DNA from: an uncultured Phascolarctobacterium sp.
GTDB lineage: Bacteria; Bacillota; Negativicutes; Acidaminococcales; Acidaminococcaceae
Reading direction: 5' to 3'
Assembly: GCF_934190775.1 (NCBI RefSeq)
Contig: NZ_CAKPTG010000001.1
Span: forward strand, 62,001 to 126,000
DNA length: 64,000 bases
In this document: one piece after another, positions 61,871-64,000 of the stretch
How the letters are laid out: each line of letters opens with the position of its first letter
Numbering within the stretch: position 1 is the stretch's first letter
Notes under the pieces: model-generated
Databases searched by the model: none
What the model was told of the DNA's origin: nothing
What the model saw: only the letters and a program-made list of their open reading frames with translations
Program-made: the position numbers and the translations under genes

Positions 61871-63715
61871 CTACTCTATAATAGTAATTTTCACCTTTAT
61901 GCCTTTGTTTCCTGCATATTGTATAGCTCTATCAATACCATATTTCTGTTCTTTAGAAATTATCGTTTTTGAAATTGCTATCTCTAGTTCTTTGGAGTCA
62001 TAATCATTTAAGCCAATAAATTTTCTGTTCCATGATTTATATGTGAACTTATCTAATGCATCAATATTTTTCACCAAAGTATTATAAATGCCTTTACCAG
62101 TTTGATAAGTAGGTAATGTTAAGTCCATACTTTTTATACTAGTAATAGTTCTATCATTTAATTTATCAACAACAGGAAAATTGTAGCCTAAATTGTTGCC
62201 CAGTGCCTTATCTATAATTTGTCCTCTTTTAAACGCCCCCTTAGTCCACAGGTTATCTCCTACATAAATTATATCATTAGTTAATTTAGTAGTCGATATA
62301 CTCTTAGCTGTGTACTTTTCTAAACTAGAAACAATCTTGCCTACTCTAGGAAATTTAGTTAATATTTTGCTACTCCCAGAAGCAACACATAAAGAAGCTA
62401 TATCAACACTAATACGACCTAACTCGTAACCTGTTTCTTCTGCTGTACCATTTTCAAATTTATCCAACCTCTCGTTGAATACATCTACAAATTGCTCTTT
62501 TATTTCATTCGCTAAACTAGGTTCTTCATATACAGCTTGCAAGAATTGATACATTTCATTAAGAGTACCAAGAGGATCTGAAGAAATAGCAGATATATCT
62601 TCTATTTCTTCAATACCTCTATCTTTTAATCCTTCTCCATATCCATTTAATACACGTTTAGGATTAAATATTATATCTGCTGCCTCATTGTTCTTCGTTC
62701 CGCTCGCAGCAGCACTTGCTCCAGCTTGCGCATTACCAGATACAAATTCAGCCACAACTGCTCCTAATGCTGCACTTACCCATTGCATTTTATCAGGCTC
62801 ATAATTAGCCGCTTTTTTAACTTCTTCAATAACTAGCTTATTTATTCCAGCAGCACTTGCTCCCGCAAGAAAATCACCGCTAGTAAGCTTACTCATAATC
62901 CCGCCAACAACAGCATGATAGAGTGCTTTCTGTTCGCTACTACCATCCATGTAGTGAATCTCATTATACGCCAATTCGCCAAACAAATTTGCTAATTCCT
63001 GACGTTCTTCAATTTTTGTCTTGTCAAAAATCTCACCAAGCTTATTTAGTCTGTTGGCATTATCACGATTCAGCTTATTGATATCCTGCTTCTGGTTTTC
63101 TTTATCACGGATTTCAATAGCACCTTTGCTAATAGTAGCTTTCGTCGTACTTTCAGCTTCTCCGCTTGCAGGCATGCCAATATCAGGTGTTATACCTTTT
63201 TCATTGTATTCTGCATCATTGTTTTTATTTATTTTGATGCCAGCTCCGCCTGCTTTATAATCCGCTTTATTTTGGATGTCTTCAAAAGTCAACGTACCTG
63301 TCGAAAGCTTATTCTTGTCAGCATCAGCAGTACTTGAAATAATACCACCCTCCAAGTCAGTGTTATCTTCTACACGGATATCAAAGCCTTCTTTGCCTGC
63401 GTAAATACCGCTCTGATCTGTTACGCTTTCATATTTGCTGTCAATCTTGCCTACGCTTGCACTGCCACTGACGGCTTTATTACTGCCAAGCCCAACACTC
63501 GCACCAACGGATTTATTGTTTTCCTTATAGCTGTTGCTGTCCCGCTTGCTTTCAATATTAAGGTCTCCGCCTACGTTACTGGTAACCTTTTCACCGCTCA
63601 GCATACCGCCTTTAATGTTGGTGTCCTTACCACTGGCAAAACTCAAATCTTTGTTGGCGGTCAAATTGCTTTCGTTAAAAGTTGTGCCATTTGCAGACAC
63701 TTCTCCCTTGGACAT
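61871..63715 (-). CDS. CdiA-like contact-dependent inhibition protein, C-terminal part with nuclease-like toxin
   Basis: 614 residues from the first ATG; the frame stays open upstream to 63940, so the true protein is longer or broken. Domains: haemagglutinin-type repeats (1-130, NESNLTANKDLSFASGKDTN); a helical pretoxin region (200-345) ending GNAQAGASAAASGTKNNEA (about 327-345), the counterpart of the proteobacterial VENN region; a variable linker (350-485); toxin domain 489-614 (LWTKGAFKRGQIIDKAL, NFPVVDKLNDRTITSIKSMD, GIDRAIQYAGNKGIKVKI). The D...SIK pattern with Lys528 resembles PD-(D/E)XK CdiA toxins of the EC869 type. The last third is AT-rich compared with the rest, typical of exchanged toxin cassettes. 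Immunity gene candidate follows. Confidence 0.8.
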   Translation of the reverse strand: MSKGEVSANGTTFNESNLTANKDLSFASGKDTNIKGGMLSGEKVTSNVGGDLNIESKRDSNSYKENNKSVGASVGLGSNKAVSGSASVGKIDSKYESVTDQSGIYAGKEGFDIRVEDNTDLEGGIISSTADADKNKLSTGTLTFEDIQNKADYKAGGAGIKINKNNDAEYNEKGITPDIGMPASGEAESTTKATISKGAIEIRDKENQKQDINKLNRDNANRLNKLGEIFDKTKIEERQELANLFGELAYNEIHYMDGSSEQKALYHAVVGGIMSKLTSGDFLAGASAAGINKLVIEEVKKAANYEPDKMQWVSAALGAVVAEFVSGNAQAGASAAASGTKNNEAADIIFNPKRVLNGYGEGLKDRGIEEIEDISAISSDPLGTLNEMYQFLQAVYEEPSLANEIKEQFVDVFNERLDKFENGTAEETGYELGRISVDIASLCVASGSSKILTKFPRVGKIVSSLEKYTAKSISTTKLTNDIIYVGDNLWTKGAFKRGQIIDKALGNNLGYNFPVVDKLNDRTITSIKSMDLTLPTYQTGKGIYNTLVKNIDALDKFTYKSWNRKFIGLNDYDSKELEIAISKTIISKEQKYGIDRAIQYAGNKGIKVKITIIE

Positions 63716-64000
63716 ACTGCCAGAAATGCTGTAGCTTGGGCCTTTGCCAAGTTCTAGGCTTGCGCCAACGCTCGCACTGCTGGATTTACTGTTTTGCTCC
63801 GTTATATTCGTATTTTTGGACGCATTTATATTAAGGTTTTCTTTAGCGTTATTGTGCCACTGCCACCGACAGCCACCAAACCATCTTCGTTCAGGAAATC
63901 GCCAATGCTGTTGATTGTCAGATTTCTGGTGACCAAAATATTACCGAAGTTTTGTAATCATAGTGCCCAGGAGAAGGTAGCATATATCTTCATCTGACAA
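63716..64000 (-). pseudogene. Frame-disrupted upstream part of the CdiA/FHA-like gene
   Basis: Just upstream of the ATG the same frame reads NLNINASKNTNITEQNSKSS and ASLELGKGPSYSISGS, clear FHA/CdiA sequence. Before about 63850 the natural reading shifts to another frame (NILVTRNLTINSIGDFLNED then GLVAVGGSGTIT). Stops occur in each frame (for example at 63941-63943). The junction is either a frameshift or a recombination scar joining a more N-terminal module to the C-terminal one. The gene continues beyond the window. Confidence 0.55.

Overview
The window looks like chromosomal DNA of a diderm Firmicute (class Negativicutes; a Phascolarctobacterium/Acidaminococcaceae-like organism is my best guess, from gene content only). 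Housekeeping clusters are Firmicute in type: lspA-rluD-pyrR, prmA-rsmE-mtaB-hinT-rpsU-yqeY, miaB-mutS-mutL-miaA-hfq, AgrC/LytTR signalling, and a ZTP riboswitch ahead of an AICAR transformylase. Two surface proteins, however, require an outer membrane: a YadA-type trimeric autotransporter and a CdiA/filamentous-haemagglutinin exoprotein. No rRNA, tRNA or CRISPR array was seen.

Left accessory part (1-15.5 kb): an IS200/IS605 element (tnpA plus the start of tnpB) sits against a gene remnant. Next come a small secreted protein, a type I toxin-antitoxin (TA) module (28-aa holin-like toxin plus antisense RNA), a second antitoxin-RNA copy with no toxin, and a 1754-aa trimeric autotransporter on the minus strand. 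A LytTR response regulator lies upstream of the autotransporter, whose promoter region carries a 20-bp tandem repeat resembling LytTR boxes. A type I restriction-modification operon follows (hsdR-hsdM-hsdS, minus strand). Its hsdM-hsdS junction is occupied by a second copy of the type I TA module and a palindromic repeat.

Core part (15.7-60.6 kb): mostly minus-strand operons for translation and tRNA modification, nucleoside salvage (udp, deoB, pyrR), sugar nucleotides (galE, glmS), mismatch repair, tRNA modification and Hfq, XerD, and a divergent polysaccharide deacetylase. Plus-strand genes include an AgrC-like kinase, a threonine ammonia-lyase with an ACT domain, a DUF2939-like protein, an RpiR regulator, a PflA-related radical SAM protein and a uracil permease. 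A compact unit at 48.9-53.5 kb (nitrilase, class V PLP enzyme, DAACS carrier, divergent RpiR regulator with palindromic operator candidates) looks like an uncharacterised catabolic module. Several dispersed palindromic elements lie between operons.

Right accessory part (60.7-64 kb): a broken radC fragment, an orphan haemagglutinin-repeat fragment, an AT-rich candidate immunity gene and the C-terminal part of a CdiA-like exoprotein. The exoprotein has a pretoxin region and a nuclease-like toxin domain, and its reading frame is disrupted near the window edge. This is a contact-dependent inhibition (CDI) locus that shows signs of cassette exchange.
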